DNA from: a virus
Reading direction: 5' to 3' (one strand)
Virus record (IMG/VR): IMGVR_UViG_3300047356_000653
Location: 1 to 29,165 of that record
Length of the DNA stretch: 29,165 nucleotides
The position numbers and the translations under genes were made by a program. Positions 1 through 7,613 of the stretch are shown here, one piece after another. The notes under the pieces are model-generated. The model was not told where the DNA came from. It was given only the letters and a program-made list of their open reading frames with translations, and made no database searches. The first letter of the stretch is position 1. The number at the start of each line of letters is the position of its first letter.

Positions 1-30
1 TCATATAAACATTTTGGAGTTACAAAATAA
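1..30 (+). CDS. C-terminal tail of an upstream gene (partial)
   Basis: The first 30 bases read in frame 1 as a nine-residue tail (SYKHFGVTK) closed by TAA, directly abutting the next ATG. The GGAG at 16-19 inside this tail would serve as the ribosome binding site of the following gene, a packing style repeated across the window. Nothing about the product can be said from nine residues. Confidence 0.5.
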   Translation, partial: SYKHFGVTK

Positions 31-198
31 ATGAACCCAGTATCACGAGAAGTAGACGACGAATCTAAACGATTAATACAAGAATATCTTGACAAGGGCG
101 GCAAAATTACATATTGTGAGCCAATGGCCCGTACAGAAAATATTGAAGTTAAAGGGGGCTTCTACGGTACGAAAAAGAAAAAGAAAAAGGAAGAATGA
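31..198 (+). CDS. small conserved phage protein, 55 aa, function unknown
   Basis: A 55-residue reading frame starts at the ATG directly after the upstream TAA, with GGAG 11 bases before it. The protein has an acidic, helical N-terminal third (residues 3-20), a short middle containing CEPMARTE and a lysine-rich tail (residues 48-53). From memory, small proteins with a similar 'CEPxARTE' core occur in marine T4-like phages, but no function is known to me. The frame ends in the poly-lysine codons just before a strong promoter. The overlapping frame that opens at a TTG at 89 is out of phase and its first part looks like a shadow of this gene. Confidence 0.7.
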   Translation: MNPVSREVDDESKRLIQEYLDKGGKITYCEPMARTENIEVKGGFYGTKKKKKKEE

Positions 199-199
199 T

Positions 200-228
200 T
201 TGACAAACTTTGAAAATACTGCTATAAT
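200..228 (+). promoter_or_regulatory. perfect sigma70-type early promoter before gp44
   Basis: TTGACA at 200-205, a 17-base spacer, and TATAAT at 223-228: both boxes match the consensus without mismatch. A transcript would start near 235 and carry gp44 and the genes behind it. The -35 box overlaps the likely TTG start codon of the small gene upstream of gp44. Confidence 0.85.
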
Positions 229-403
229 AGCAGAACTACTATCAGATGATTATGAAATGATTGGAGAAGCAATGCCATTAACAACTAATGCTGTTAAACT
301 TAACAAACATAGCATGAAAGATTTAGATAAGGTATTGGATCAAATTAAACTAACTTCTGAAGAAATGACTAAATTAAAACAAATTATAGAGGCAACTAAA
401 TGA
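200..403 (+). CDS. hypothetical protein before the clamp loader gene, 67 aa
   Basis: This frame runs into gp44 with a 4-base ATGA overlap. I place the start at TTG 200 because AGGA at 188-191 sits eight bases before it. The protein is short, mildly acidic, then helical and lysine-rich at its C-terminus (residues 32-67), with no recognised domain. The TTG codon is also the first three bases of a perfect -35 box. Transcripts from that promoter would begin near 235 and could only carry a shorter version starting at ATG 257 (48 aa). Start choice is therefore uncertain. It is not recognisable as gp62, the small clamp-loader subunit often next to gp44 in T4-like phages. Confidence 0.5.
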   Translation: MTNFENTAIIAELLSDDYEMIGEAMPLTTNAVKLNKHSMKDLDKVLDQIKLTSEEMTKLKQIIEATK

Positions 404-1314
404 AAGAACTATGGGTAGAAAAGTACCGTCCTAAAACAGTAGACGGATATGTGTTTAGAGATGAAGCACAGCGTAATCAAGTAAACACTTGGATCAAAGA
501 CAAAACTATTCCACATTTGTTGTTTAGCGGCAATGCAGGTATTGGTAAAACTACCCTTGCAAAATTAATGTTTAACGAGCTTGATATAAATCCGTTAGAT
601 ATTCTTGAAATAAATGCAAGTCGTACAAACTCAGTAGATGATGTACGTGATAAAATTGTTAACTTTGTGCAAATGATTCCATTTGGAGACTTTAAAGTTG
701 TATTACTTGATGAAGCCGATTATCTTAGTCCAAACGCTCAAGCGGCACTACGTGGCGTTATGGAAGAATATCACACCACTGCAAGGTTTATTCTTACTTG
801 TAATTACCCCAATCGTATTATCCCTGCTTTGCACAGTCGTTGTCAAGGCTTTCACATTGCTAAAATAGATCAAACAGAGTTTACTGCTCGTGTAGCAGAG
901 ATTCTTATTACAGAAGGTGTTACTCCTGATCTAGACACACTTGATACATATGTAAAAGCAACATATCCAGACTTGCGTAAGTGTATCAACACAGTGCAAA
1001 TGAATTCGCAAGACGGAAACTTACTAGCACCACATGAAGGCGACACAGGTGAACAAGACTGGAAGCTAGATATGGTTGAACTATTTAAAGCAGGTAAAAT
1101 ACAAGATGCACGTAAACTATTGTGCGGAGCAGTTCGTCCTGAAGAAATGGAAGAAATTTATCGTTGGCTGTATGACAATGTTGAACTGTTCGGAACTGAG
1201 CAACAGCAAGATGATGCAGTGCTAATTATTAAACAAGGGTTAGTTGATCATACATTGGTAGCTGATCCTGAAATAAACTTATCAGCAACGTTAATTAATT
1301 TGGCGAAAGTGTAG
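400..1314 (+). CDS. 44: clamp loader large subunit (T4 gp44-like AAA+ ATPase)
   Basis: A 304-residue AAA+ ATPase of the RFC/gp44 family, which opens the gp45 sliding clamp and loads it at primer-template junctions. It begins with the family signature WVEKYRP (residues 5-11). It has Walker [10 protein letters not shown] (44-52), Walker B VVLLDEAD (100-107), sensor-1 asparagine at 135 and the SRC arginine-finger motif (146-148), followed by helical lid and collar domains. Length matches T4 gp44 (about 320 aa). The start overlaps the upstream stop as ATGA, with AGAGG before it. The partner clamp gene lies near 27 kb of this window, and no gp62 is visible here, so the loader genes are not clustered as they are in T4. 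Confidence 0.95.
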   Translation: MKELWVEKYRPKTVDGYVFRDEAQRNQVNTWIKDKTIPHLLFSGNAGIGKTTLAKLMFNELDINPLDILEINASRTNSVDDVRDKIVNFVQMIPFGDFKVVLLDEADYLSPNAQAALRGVMEEYHTTARFILTCNYPNRIIPALHSRCQGFHIAKIDQTEFTARVAEILITEGVTPDLDTLDTYVKATYPDLRKCINTVQMNSQDGNLLAPHEGDTGEQDWKLDMVELFKAGKIQDARKLLCGAVRPEEMEEIYRWLYDNVELFGTEQQQDDAVLIIKQGLVDHTLVADPEINLSATLINLAKV

Positions 1315-1661
1315 TGACATACTTAGTTACAGATAATTGTATTAAATGCAAGCACACAGATTGTGTAAGTGTTTGCCCAGTAGATTGTTTTTATGAAGCA
1401 GATAATTTTCTAGCAATTAATCCTGACGAATGTATTGATTGCGGTGTTTGTGTACCCGAGTGTCCAGCGGATGCTATTGTTGCAGATACTGATCTAAGTG
1501 TTGAAGAACTTGAAAAATGGGAAAATATAAATCGAAAAGTATCTTCCTGGAATGTAAATATAGTTGACCAACAAGACTCACTGCCAGATGCTGATAAATG
1601 GGATCAATATCCTAATAAGTACGAAGAATTTGGAATAATACCTTGTGTGGAGATAGATTAA
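1314..1661 (+). CDS. fdxA: 7Fe ferredoxin (FdxA type)
   Basis: A 115-residue bacterial ferredoxin carrying electrons through one [3Fe-4S] and one [4Fe-4S] cluster. Cysteines at 9, 12, 17 and 21 (followed by Pro22) and at 40, 43, 46 and 50 (followed by Pro51) follow the Azotobacter ferredoxin I/FdxA pattern. In that family Cys 9, 17 and 50 bind the 3Fe cluster and 21, 40, 43 and 46 the 4Fe cluster. The region around residues 20-50 is close to the FdxA consensus, and the tail of about 60 residues is typical of the family. It starts at GTG 1314, sharing one base with the gp44 stop. This is not the plant-type [2Fe-2S] ferredoxin (petF) of cyanophages. It may feed the radical SAM enzyme encoded at 3523, which is inference. 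Confidence 0.93.
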   Translation: MTYLVTDNCIKCKHTDCVSVCPVDCFYEADNFLAINPDECIDCGVCVPECPADAIVADTDLSVEELEKWENINRKVSSWNVNIVDQQDSLPDADKWDQYPNKYEEFGIIPCVEID

Positions 1662-1856
1662 ATGAGTAAAGGAAGTAGACAACGGCCAAGAGCAATTGAT
1701 ACTAATACATTTGAAGATAACTGGGACGCAATCTTTAACAAAAAGAAAGCTGACTATAAAGAAGTACAACAAGACCTTACTGAATTAAACGGTGATGGCA
1801 ATCGAACCCGAGGAAGGTACGGCGAAGATAATGATAAAAGCAATTCTAGCGTGTGA
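1662..1856 (+). CDS. small conserved phage protein (MSKGSRQRPR start), 64 aa
   Basis: A short hydrophilic protein beginning MSKGSRQRPR, then an aromatic/acidic core (TFEDNWDAIFNKKK, residues 16-29) and a polar tail. From memory, small proteins with this 'MSKGS-RPR ... F-NWD-IF-KK' layout occur in many phages and their role is unknown. It starts directly after the ferredoxin stop. Its last 26 bases overlap the start of the DHFR gene in another frame, so the last eight residues may be under little constraint. No catalytic motif is visible. Confidence 0.7.
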   Translation: MSKGSRQRPRAIDTNTFEDNWDAIFNKKKADYKEVQQDLTELNGDGNRTRGRYGEDNDKSNSSV

Positions 1857-2316
1857 CGATTATGGCGGTGTAAGTAAAAACGGAACACTACCATGGCCTA
1901 ACAACAGTACAGATCTAAAATGGTTTAAAGATAATACAGCAGGTCATATTGTAATAATGGGATCTACCACTTGGAACGATCCACACATGCCTCGCCCTTT
2001 ACCTAAACGTAAAAATGTATTAGCAACTACTCAGCCAAGAAACTATCCTGGTGCTGACATTTATATTAGCGGCAACCTTAGCGAAAGCATAGTAAAAATT
2101 GCTGAGGATTATCCACAATTAATTACATGGGTAATTGGCGGACCAAAGATTATTGAACAAACACTAGATGTAATTGATGAATTTTACCTAAGTCGTATTC
2201 CAGGTGCATATGCCTGTGATACTTTCCTTCCTATAAAAGATATTGAATCATTATTCGAAAAGACTTGGTCTGAAAATCATGACGAAGTAGAGTTTCAAAT
2301 TTGGAGTAAAAAATGA
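1831..2316 (+). CDS. frd: dihydrofolate reductase
   Basis: A 161-residue DHFR, which reduces dihydrofolate with NADPH and so regenerates the folate used up by thymidylate synthase, encoded two genes downstream. The N-terminal strand IKAILACDD is followed by GGVSKNGTLPW (residues 12-22, substrate and cofactor loop). An acidic Asp28 sits where the catalytic Asp27 of E. coli DHFR lies, before WFK. VIGGPKI in the C-terminal half is the conserved NADPH-binding GG motif. An in-frame start exists at 1792, but the family begins at the residue encoded at 1831, and AAGG/GAAG stand before that ATG. The 3' end overlaps the next start as ATGA. Confidence 0.93.
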   Translation: MIKAILACDDYGGVSKNGTLPWPNNSTDLKWFKDNTAGHIVIMGSTTWNDPHMPRPLPKRKNVLATTQPRNYPGADIYISGNLSESIVKIAEDYPQLITWVIGGPKIIEQTLDVIDEFYLSRIPGAYACDTFLPIKDIESLFEKTWSENHDEVEFQIWSKK

Positions 2317-2486
2317 TTGACGAAATTGTAAAAATTATTTTTGGTATTATTATATTAATACCATTTGCTTGGGTAGTTTGGGAGTCATCTGTAATGTTAG
2401 CTGAACGTAAAGCAAGATATCGTGCAGGTACTCATGACTACTACGACAATCCTATAGTAAAGGAAACAGATGAAACAATATCTTGA
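2313..2486 (+). CDS. small single-span membrane protein, 57 aa
   Basis: A 57-residue protein squeezed between DHFR and thymidylate synthase, overlapping both. Residues 6-24 form one hydrophobic helix ([16 protein letters not shown]), followed by a basic stretch (AERKARYR) and an acidic, tyrosine-containing tail (DYYDN). The layout suggests an inner-membrane anchor with the C-terminus in the cytoplasm. It starts in an ATGA overlap with the DHFR stop, with GGAG at 2304-2307 before it. No known family is recognised. It could join folate/dTMP enzymes to the membrane, but nothing in the sequence shows this. Confidence 0.7.
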   Translation: MIDEIVKIIFGIIILIPFAWVVWESSVMLAERKARYRAGTHDYYDNPIVKETDETIS

Positions 2487-3306
2487 TGCATTACAATATA
2501 TTTTAGATAACGGCGAAAATGTAAGTGATAGAACAGGTGTAGGTACACGTACCGTATTTGGATATCAAATGCGTTTTCCTCTAACATACAGTAACTTTCC
2601 AGCTGTAACTACAAAGAAACTTGCGTGGCGTAGTGTAGTAGGAGAACTACTATGGTTCTTAGAAGGATCAACATCTGAGCCAAGACTAGCAGAAATTACA
2701 CACGGCGATAAAACAAAGAATACAATTTGGACAGCTAATTTTAAAGAACAAGGTGTAGCATTAGGATACACAGACGGAGAGCTTGGTCCTGTATATGGTT
2801 CTCAATGGAGAAACTTTAACGGCGATAGTGTAGATCAAATTGCATCTGTTATAGATCAACTTAAAAATAATCCTGACAGTAGACGAATTATTGTAAGTGC
2901 TTGGAACCCAAGTAAGCTAGACAAAATGGCGCTACCTCCGTGCCATGCATTTGCACAGTTTAAAGTAATAAACGGCAAACTAAGTTGTCAACTGTATCAA
3001 CGTAGTGCTGACATGTTTTTAGGTGTGCCTTTTAACATTGCATCGTATAGTTTGCTTACACATATGTTAGCACAAATTTGCGATCTAGAGCTAGGAGAAT
3101 TTATATGGACCGGCGGCGATTGTCATATCTACAGCAACCATATGGATCAAGTAAACCAACAATTAGAACGTAAGCCTGTAAACGGTCCTATACTAGAGAT
3201 GCCTGAGTTTACTACACTAGAAGAACTATTACAAACCAAAACTGAAGATTACAAACTTGTAGGTTATAATCCTATGCCAAGTATAAAGGCACCTATGGCA
3301 GTATGA
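2470..3306 (+). CDS. thyA: thymidylate synthase (ThyA type)
   Basis: A 278-residue folate-dependent thymidylate synthase converting dUMP to dTMP with methylene-tetrahydrofolate. Visible family features are DRTGVGT (residues 20-26, phosphate-binding loop), the catalytic Cys158 in [17 protein letters not shown] (138-147) and the C-terminal KAPMAV ending. Length fits the bacterial/T4 enzymes. It is the ThyA class, not the flavin-dependent ThyX that some marine phages carry. It overlaps the small membrane protein by 17 bases and the next gene by ATGA, and forms a working pair with the upstream DHFR for phage dTTP supply. Confidence 0.97.
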   Translation: MKQYLDALQYILDNGENVSDRTGVGTRTVFGYQMRFPLTYSNFPAVTTKKLAWRSVVGELLWFLEGSTSEPRLAEITHGDKTKNTIWTANFKEQGVALGYTDGELGPVYGSQWRNFNGDSVDQIASVIDQLKNNPDSRRIIVSAWNPSKLDKMALPPCHAFAQFKVINGKLSCQLYQRSADMFLGVPFNIASYSLLTHMLAQICDLELGEFIWTGGDCHIYSNHMDQVNQQLERKPVNGPILEMPEFTTLEELLQTKTEDYKLVGYNPMPSIKAPMAV

Positions 3307-3533
3307 TGGGAGCAAATTGGCAACAGGATCCAAAAGAAGTTACATTTCAAAAGTTTGCTTGGTTTCCTATACGTAGTTCTTTTAGTAGAAAATTAATTTG
3401 GCTAAAACACTATGTAGAAAAAGAAATATACCATGATAGCGAAATGTCAAATCCAATACGTTCTAATACATTTAATCTAGTATATACGCAAAACGAACAT
3501 TTACTTTATTTACTGAGGAAAGATGAACACTAA
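3303..3533 (+). CDS. hypothetical protein, 76 aa
   Basis: A basic, aromatic-rich protein of 76 residues. Its middle (residues 17-45) alternates aromatic and charged residues ([14 protein letters not shown], then [12 protein letters not shown]). No metal-binding or nucleotide-binding motif is seen, nor any membrane segment. It starts in an ATGA overlap with thyA and ends 11 bases inside the radical SAM gene, so it is translationally tied to both. Similar short 'FAWLP-R...WLK-Y' proteins exist in phages as far as I recall, without known function. Confidence 0.7.
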   Translation: MMGANWQQDPKEVTFQKFAWFPIRSSFSRKLIWLKHYVEKEIYHDSEMSNPIRSNTFNLVYTQNEHLLYLLRKDEH

Positions 3534-4572
3534 TTCTTCAACCTTTTGTCCTTTGATGCGGCATCAACTTACTATTAATCAAATGGGCAAGGTAATGCCT
3601 TGTTGTCATTTTGGTGAGCATATACCTATTGACCAATATGAAGAAACAACAACAAAATTTGCAGAACAGTTAGAAGCAGGTGAACGCATACCACAGTGTC
3701 AAGGTTGTTGGCAAACTGAGGATAAAGGTTTAGTTAGTGTACGACAAAGTGCAGTAGATAATTACGATCGAAACTATGCAAACTCTCCTGGCATTAATGC
3801 CATGGATATTAGATTACATAATAAATGTAATATGGCATGTAATATGTGTGCTAGTTTTAATAGTACACTTTGGGCTAAAATAGAAAAGAAAGACGAGACT
3901 CACGAAATTGGTGAAACTAATCTAGAGTACATCTATAGTCTAGCAGATAATGTTACAAAGTTAAGCATACAAGGTGGCGAAAGTTTTTACGGTCCGGAGT
4001 TTGTAGACTTTGTCGATAACTTTCCTAACAAAGAAAATTTAATACTAGATGTATTTACAAATACAATTACTGCTGATATGAAAGCAATAAAGCGTTGGAA
4101 TGACGAATGTAAAACATTATTAATAAATGCTAGTATTGACGGCGTAGAAGAAGTATTTGAATATATTCGTTGGCCAGGAAAATGGTCAAAGGCTAAACGT
4201 AATCTATTAAAAATTTATGACATTGTTGGATCTAACATGCGTTATTTCTATGCTATCCAAGCTAGAAACTTATCAAGTATTATTCCTACACTAGAGTTTA
4301 GAAATAATAATACACCTAAGAGCGAAATTATTTTTAACTTAGTTGAAGGACCTAGAGAACTTGCAGTTGAAGCAAGCACAATTGAAGAACGTACAAACTT
4401 TATAAAAGCGATGGATAATTATAGCGGTTATTATTCACAAAGAGAAGAACACGATTTAACCGCCGTCTATAATTTGTGTAACTCTATTACAACAGATAAT
4501 AAGTTACTAAAGCAAAGAGATGCTAAAGATACATATGTAGACTTAATACGTACTCGACATTTAGAAAATTAG
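3523..4572 (+). CDS. radical SAM protein with N-terminal auxiliary-cluster (twitch-type) motif
   Basis: A 349-residue radical SAM enzyme. The CxxxCxxC motif binding the SAM-cleaving [4Fe-4S] cluster is at Cys102, Cys106 and Cys109, and GGE at 151-153 contacts SAM. An N-terminal cysteine set (Cys9, Cys27, Cys28, Cys59, Cys62 in CQGCW) looks like an auxiliary-cluster motif of the SPASM/twitch kind, oddly placed before the radical SAM core. Such proteins recur in marine T4-like phages, and the substrate is unknown. It is not QueE, whose cysteine spacing differs. GAGGA precedes the start. It is the last gene before a strong hairpin. The 7Fe ferredoxin three kb upstream could be its electron donor (inference). 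Confidence 0.88.
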   Translation: MNTNSSTFCPLMRHQLTINQMGKVMPCCHFGEHIPIDQYEETTTKFAEQLEAGERIPQCQGCWQTEDKGLVSVRQSAVDNYDRNYANSPGINAMDIRLHNKCNMACNMCASFNSTLWAKIEKKDETHEIGETNLEYIYSLADNVTKLSIQGGESFYGPEFVDFVDNFPNKENLILDVFTNTITADMKAIKRWNDECKTLLINASIDGVEEVFEYIRWPGKWSKAKRNLLKIYDIVGSNMRYFYAIQARNLSSIIPTLEFRNNNTPKSEIIFNLVEGPRELAVEASTIEERTNFIKAMDNYSGYYSQREEHDLTAVYNLCNSITTDNKLLKQRDAKDTYVDLIRTRHLEN

Positions 4573-4603
4573 CTGTGTACTGAAATTTCTTACAGTACAC
4601 AGC
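4572..4603. terminator. bidirectional hairpin terminator between convergent genes
   Basis: A perfect 11-bp inverted repeat, GCTGTGTACTG at 4572-4582 and CAGTACACAGC at 4593-4603, with a 10-base loop. It fills the 39-base gap between the radical SAM gene (+) and phoH (-). A/T-rich bases flank both sides (AATTTAATTT on the + strand, TAATTTTCTAA on the - strand), so it can end transcription from either direction. The U-runs are interrupted, so efficiency is uncertain. Confidence 0.85.
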
Positions 4604-4611
4604 AATTTAAT

Positions 4612-5334
4612 TTACTCGTCTCCGTAGACTTGTAAAACTTCTTTTACTGCATCATGCCTTTCAATATCTCCTTGTGCAAAGTGGACTATGTCCAAACGTG
4701 TAGAATTGCTTTGTTCTAACAGTTTACAGAAATCTATTAAACCGTTGTCTTTGAGCCTATCAGCTTGTGCTAAGTCGCCTGTAACAGCCATCATTGATCC
4801 TTCGCCTAAACGTGTTAGTAACATTTTCATTTGATTTGGTGTTGCGTTTTGCATTTCATCAGCTAAAATAAAACTATTTTTAAAAGTGCGTCCACGCATA
4901 TATGCTAGTGGAGCAATTTCAATAATACCTTCTTCTATCATACCTTCAATCTGTCGAGCATCAAAGTACTCTCTTAGCACATCAAAAATAGGTCTCGTCC
5001 ATGGAGCCATTTTATCTTCTAATGTTCCTGGTAAAAATCCTAGATCTTCATCAACTGACACTGCGGGTCTTGTCACAATGATTTTATCGATTTTACCTTC
5101 TTTGAAGAGTTTTACTGCCACTTGTACTGCTAATAATGTTTTACCCGTACCTGCTGGACCAATACCAAAGACTATATCTTTGTTTAGATCTAACAATTTT
5201 AAAACATAATGTTCTTGATTTATATTTCTTGGTAGGATTTGTACTTGTGTCTTTTTTTGATGTGGATTGAATTTAATTACGTTTCCGTAATTGCTGTCTG
5301 CACGTTGTTTTTGTGCTTTCCTTTTTGCACCCAT
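4612..5334 (-). CDS. phoH: PhoH-like ATPase
   Basis: A 240-residue PhoH-family P-loop ATPase, common in marine phages; its role is unproven, with links to phosphate starvation and RNA metabolism in bacteria. Walker A is GPAGTGKT (residues 59-66); FILADEMQNAT is the Walker B region, followed by the sensor-like AVTGDLAQ. An upstream in-frame ATG would add 16 residues, but I choose the ATG at 5334 because AAGGAGG stands just before it. That stretch, and the extra residues encoded there (PCGAHYSN...), look like untranslated leader. It is the only gene on the - strand, and it converges on the radical SAM gene across a shared terminator. Confidence 0.94.
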   Translation of the reverse strand: MGAKRKAQKQRADSNYGNVIKFNPHQKKTQVQILPRNINQEHYVLKLLDLNKDIVFGIGPAGTGKTLLAVQVAVKLFKEGKIDKIIVTRPAVSVDEDLGFLPGTLEDKMAPWTRPIFDVLREYFDARQIEGMIEEGIIEIAPLAYMRGRTFKNSFILADEMQNATPNQMKMLLTRLGEGSMMAVTGDLAQADRLKDNGLIDFCKLLEQSNSTRLDIVHFAQGDIERHDAVKEVLQVYGDE

Positions 5335-5366
5335 TAAAGGTCCTCCTTGTTTGGAATTGGAGTAGT

Positions 5367-5387
5367 GCGCCCCGCAGGGCAAGCCCT
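5367..5387 (-). promoter_or_regulatory. GC-rich alternative-hairpin element in the phoH leader
   Basis: A 21-base GC-rich island in otherwise AT-rich DNA lies 33-53 bases before the phoH start. It holds several small inverted repeats that exclude each other: TGCG-CCC-CGCA (5366-5376), GCCC-CGCA-GGGC (5369-5380) and AGGGC-AA-GCCCT (5376-5387). It could be a leader hairpin or attenuator. No protein or ligand can be named. Confidence 0.35.
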
Positions 5388-5445
5388 ACAAATGTATTTA
5401 CCATCGAAAGACTGATAAAAAACTATTTGTTAACCTCTTAGATAC

Positions 5446-5453
5446 GATAAATA
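5446..5453 (+). promoter_or_regulatory. late promoter motif GATAAATA
   Basis: GATAAATA 30 bases before the gene at 5483, with AGGA between motif and start. It fits the T4-type late promoter (TATAAATA in T4, NATAAATA in cyanophages), read by the phage sigma factor gp55. Confidence 0.65.
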
Positions 5454-5482
5454 AGTATGTTAGAGAAAACATAGGATATCCA

Positions 5483-6019
5483 ATGGAAGACGTATACGAT
5501 TTAATAAAAAATGTTGATGCTGTTTATAGTAGCAATACATCTTTTCAAGTATTAAAAGACTTTGAAAGAGTGTTAGAAGAACTTGACTTATATGTATATA
5601 AGAACTGGCAAGAAGGCGAATTGCTATCAGGACCTAATATTAGCAGACATTGGGTTACATGTAAATTTATGTGGGCTCGAAATGAAATGCCAGATCCGAT
5701 GGGAGCCAAGCGTTTGTCAGAGTACGATTGCAAAATAGGATATTCTAAAGATTTTATTGTTAAGCCTCGTAAAATACGTACTCCAGACGATATACGTCCA
5801 GGAACTAAAAAAGGCAAATTAGATAAACACGCTATTTGGATTGTTGAAATTGAAATGCCTAAGAAACTTATTGCTGATATGTATAACAGTTATGCAGAAC
5901 AACAAGGATTTAATGTTGAACCAGCTGTTCCAGAAAATACTCCTCCATTGGAAGCAGAACAATCCGAAGATCAATCAATTGATCAAATAGCAGTTGACGA
6001 TTCGTTGGAGACAGTGTAA
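5483..6019 (+). CDS. conserved phage protein, 178 aa, function unknown
   Basis: A 178-residue protein with an acidic helical N-terminus (residues 1-35), a tryptophan/aromatic core (NISRHWVTCKFMWARNEMPDP, around 52-72), a basic segment (PRKIRTPDDIRPGTKKGK) and a Glu/Asp/Gln-rich disordered tail from about residue 145. I recall relatives in marine T4-like phages, always unnamed, often beside the following gene. It shares one base with that gene and has a late-promoter motif before it, so a late function such as virion assembly is plausible but unproven. AGGA stands before its ATG. Confidence 0.8.
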   Translation: MEDVYDLIKNVDAVYSSNTSFQVLKDFERVLEELDLYVYKNWQEGELLSGPNISRHWVTCKFMWARNEMPDPMGAKRLSEYDCKIGYSKDFIVKPRKIRTPDDIRPGTKKGKLDKHAIWIVEIEMPKKLIADMYNSYAEQQGFNVEPAVPENTPPLEAEQSEDQSIDQIAVDDSLETV

Positions 6020-6735
6020 TGAGTTTGAGAGAAGGCGATCTAAGAAACCTAATAAGTGAAGTATTTGAAGTTGATGGATTTCAATCTAAAATGGGCGACG
6101 ACAAAAATATTATTACAGTAAGTTTTAATGTTGAAGGTAAAGACCCGGCAAATGACCTAGCTAACTTTTTAGAAAAAGGTTATGACTTTGTATTAGATGC
6201 AGATGTTACTAGTGGCGAGCAGTCAAATGGCAAATATAAAGTATTTGTTGAATTAGAAAGAGACCGTAGTGGTCCTGATAATATTATGGAAATGCTAGAC
6301 GGTATATCTAAGTTAGGTGATATTGATAAGTTTAAATTTAGATACTACAAAAACTTTCACAGCAAAGATGCAACACTAGAAGAACTAACAAATGTAGTAC
6401 CATCAGATCCGGATGGTTATGTAGTATTAGCAAATGAATCAAATTTAAATAATTTTAAGAATTTCTTTAACAAAAGTTTCGTTGACGAAATTGACATGAT
6501 AAATGAAACTGTATATATTAAGAAAAAATATGCAGATCCTTTAGCATTTGAATTTGTTGATTTTGGCGACACGCTGAAAACTGTTGATAAAATAGATGGA
6601 GTATTTGACTTAATGGAAAGTTATCCTGAAATACTCTTTTTAACCAAGTACATTGGTGATTACAACATAAGTAAGTATGGAGACAAACTTGTATTCGAAA
6701 ATGAAGACAAGGCTCTCGTATTAAAAAGGATCTAA
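6019..6735 (+). CDS. conserved phage protein, 238 aa, function unknown
   Basis: An acidic 238-residue protein, apparently a mixed alpha/beta fold. Residues 45-80 hold the stretch KGYDFVLDADVTSGEQ and the strand KVFVELER. There are no cysteines and no membrane helix. It follows the 5483 gene with a one-base overlap and precedes the lysis genes. The pair appears to be conserved among marine T4-like phages (from memory). It could be a virion or assembly protein, but nothing in the sequence decides this. Confidence 0.8.
   Translation: MSLREGDLRNLISEVFEVDGFQSKMGDDKNIITVSFNVEGKDPANDLANFLEKGYDFVLDADVTSGEQSNGKYKVFVELERDRSGPDNIMEMLDGISKLGDIDKFKFRYYKNFHSKDATLEELTNVVPSDPDGYVVLANESNLNNFKNFFNKSFVDEIDMINETVYIKKKYADPLAFEFVDFGDTLKTVDKIDGVFDLMESYPEILFLTKYIGDYNISKYGDKLVFENEDKALVLKRI
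6491..6519 (+). promoter_or_regulatory. candidate sigma70-type promoter inside the gene before the endolysin
   Basis: TTGACA at 6491-6496, 17 bases, then TATATT at 6514-6519 (one mismatch to TATAAT). It lies within the coding sequence, about 220 bases before the endolysin. With an AT-rich genome a single site like this may be chance, so it is only a candidate. Confidence 0.35.
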
Positions 6736-6738
6736 ATT

Positions 6739-7605
6739 ATGTTTGAACTACAGAAAGAACACCTGGCTAAACTTATCCCAGGCAACAAAAACGTTGACGA
6801 ATGGTTCGAAGCTCTAGTTGCTGTTATGCCAAAGTATGGTATTAACACAGAAAGAAGAGCCGCACACTTTATCAGTCAGTGCGCTCACGAAAGTAATAAC
6901 TTTCGAAGTTTACAAGAGAATTTAAATTACAGCGAAAAAGCACTCAACGCAGTGTTTGGTCGTTACTTTGGCGCACCGCCTAAGCGTAATGCGGCAGAGT
7001 ATGCACGTAACCCAGAAGCTATTGCAAACTATGTGTATATGGATGAATTTCGTAAGTACAAAATGGGCAACGTAAATGAAGGTGACGGTTGGTTATTCCG
7101 CGGACGTGGTCTAAAGCAATTAACAGGGCGCGAAAACTATACACGTTTTGGTGCCACAGTAGATATGACAGCAGAAGAAGCGGCAGACTATGTTGCAACT
7201 GAAAAAGGTGCTGTTGAGTCGGCTTGTTGGTTTTGGGACTCAAACAAATTAAACAACATTGCAGATACAGATGATGTTGTGCGTATGACTAAAAAAATTA
7301 ATGGTGGTAATATTGGACTTGCAGACCGTCAAGCACGTTATGCAAAAGCAATGGAAGTATTTGGTAGTCCTGTATCACTAGCTGAAGATAACGGAGACGA
7401 TGATTTTGATGTAGACGATATTGGTGTACTACGTAAAGGTTGTCGAGGCGAAGGTGTTAAAATGATGCAAGAAGCACTAGGCATTGGCGCAGACGGAATC
7501 TTTGGACCCGGAACTGAACGTAAACTAAAGGAATGGCAAACAAGTAAAGGTTTAGTAGCCGATGGCATTGCCGGACCTGCAACATTAGGAGAGCTTCTCG
7601 GCTAA
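6739..7605 (+). CDS. endolysin: GH19 muramidase/chitinase-like domain plus peptidoglycan-binding domain
   Basis: A 288-residue two-domain lysis enzyme. Residues 1-205 form a glycoside hydrolase family 19 domain. HFISQCAHES places the catalytic acid at Glu51, and QENLNYSE (Glu60/Glu66) holds the likely second carboxylate. FRGRGLKQLTGRENY is the conserved GH19 substrate-groove segment. After an acidic linker (DNGDDDFDVDD) comes a PG_binding_1 domain (about 224-288) with two DGI-GP repeats. There is no signal peptide, so release should depend on a holin. It stands directly before the spanin pair and AGGA precedes its ATG, giving a standard endolysin-spanin lysis block. Confidence 0.92.
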   Translation: MFELQKEHLAKLIPGNKNVDEWFEALVAVMPKYGINTERRAAHFISQCAHESNNFRSLQENLNYSEKALNAVFGRYFGAPPKRNAAEYARNPEAIANYVYMDEFRKYKMGNVNEGDGWLFRGRGLKQLTGRENYTRFGATVDMTAEEAADYVATEKGAVESACWFWDSNKLNNIADTDDVVRMTKKINGGNIGLADRQARYAKAMEVFGSPVSLAEDNGDDDFDVDDIGVLRKGCRGEGVKMMQEALGIGADGIFGPGTERKLKEWQTSKGLVADGIAGPATLGELLG

Positions 7606-7613
7606 CTATAGTT

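Noticed and set aside
89-117. TTGACA at 89 with TATTGT 17 bases later, possible promoter
   Set aside because: The -10 has only four matches and the site is inside a small gene, about 100 bases before a perfect promoter. Likely chance.
1795-1820. T-loop-like GGTTCGATT on the - strand, possible tRNA
   Set aside because: The flanking bases do not form a five-pair T stem and no acceptor or anticodon stem is found; the site lies where two supported genes overlap. No other tRNA-like site was seen in the window.
1792-1830. Longer DHFR start adding 13 residues
   Set aside because: DHFR proteins begin at the strand encoded from 1831; the extension overlaps the upstream gene and has no family support.
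3523-4572. Radical SAM gene as QueE, which would link it to the TGT/DpdA-like gene
   Set aside because: QueE has a different, longer cysteine spacing and is shorter; the CxxxCxxC motif and auxiliary cysteines fit the twitch-type group instead.
4572-4603. Inverted repeat as an attachment site or transposon end
   Set aside because: No integrase or transposase is nearby, and its place between convergent genes is explained by a shared terminator.
5335-5382. Longer PhoH start adding 16 residues
   Set aside because: The AAGGAGG ribosome binding site lies within this extension and points to the ATG at 5334; the added residues do not look like PhoH.
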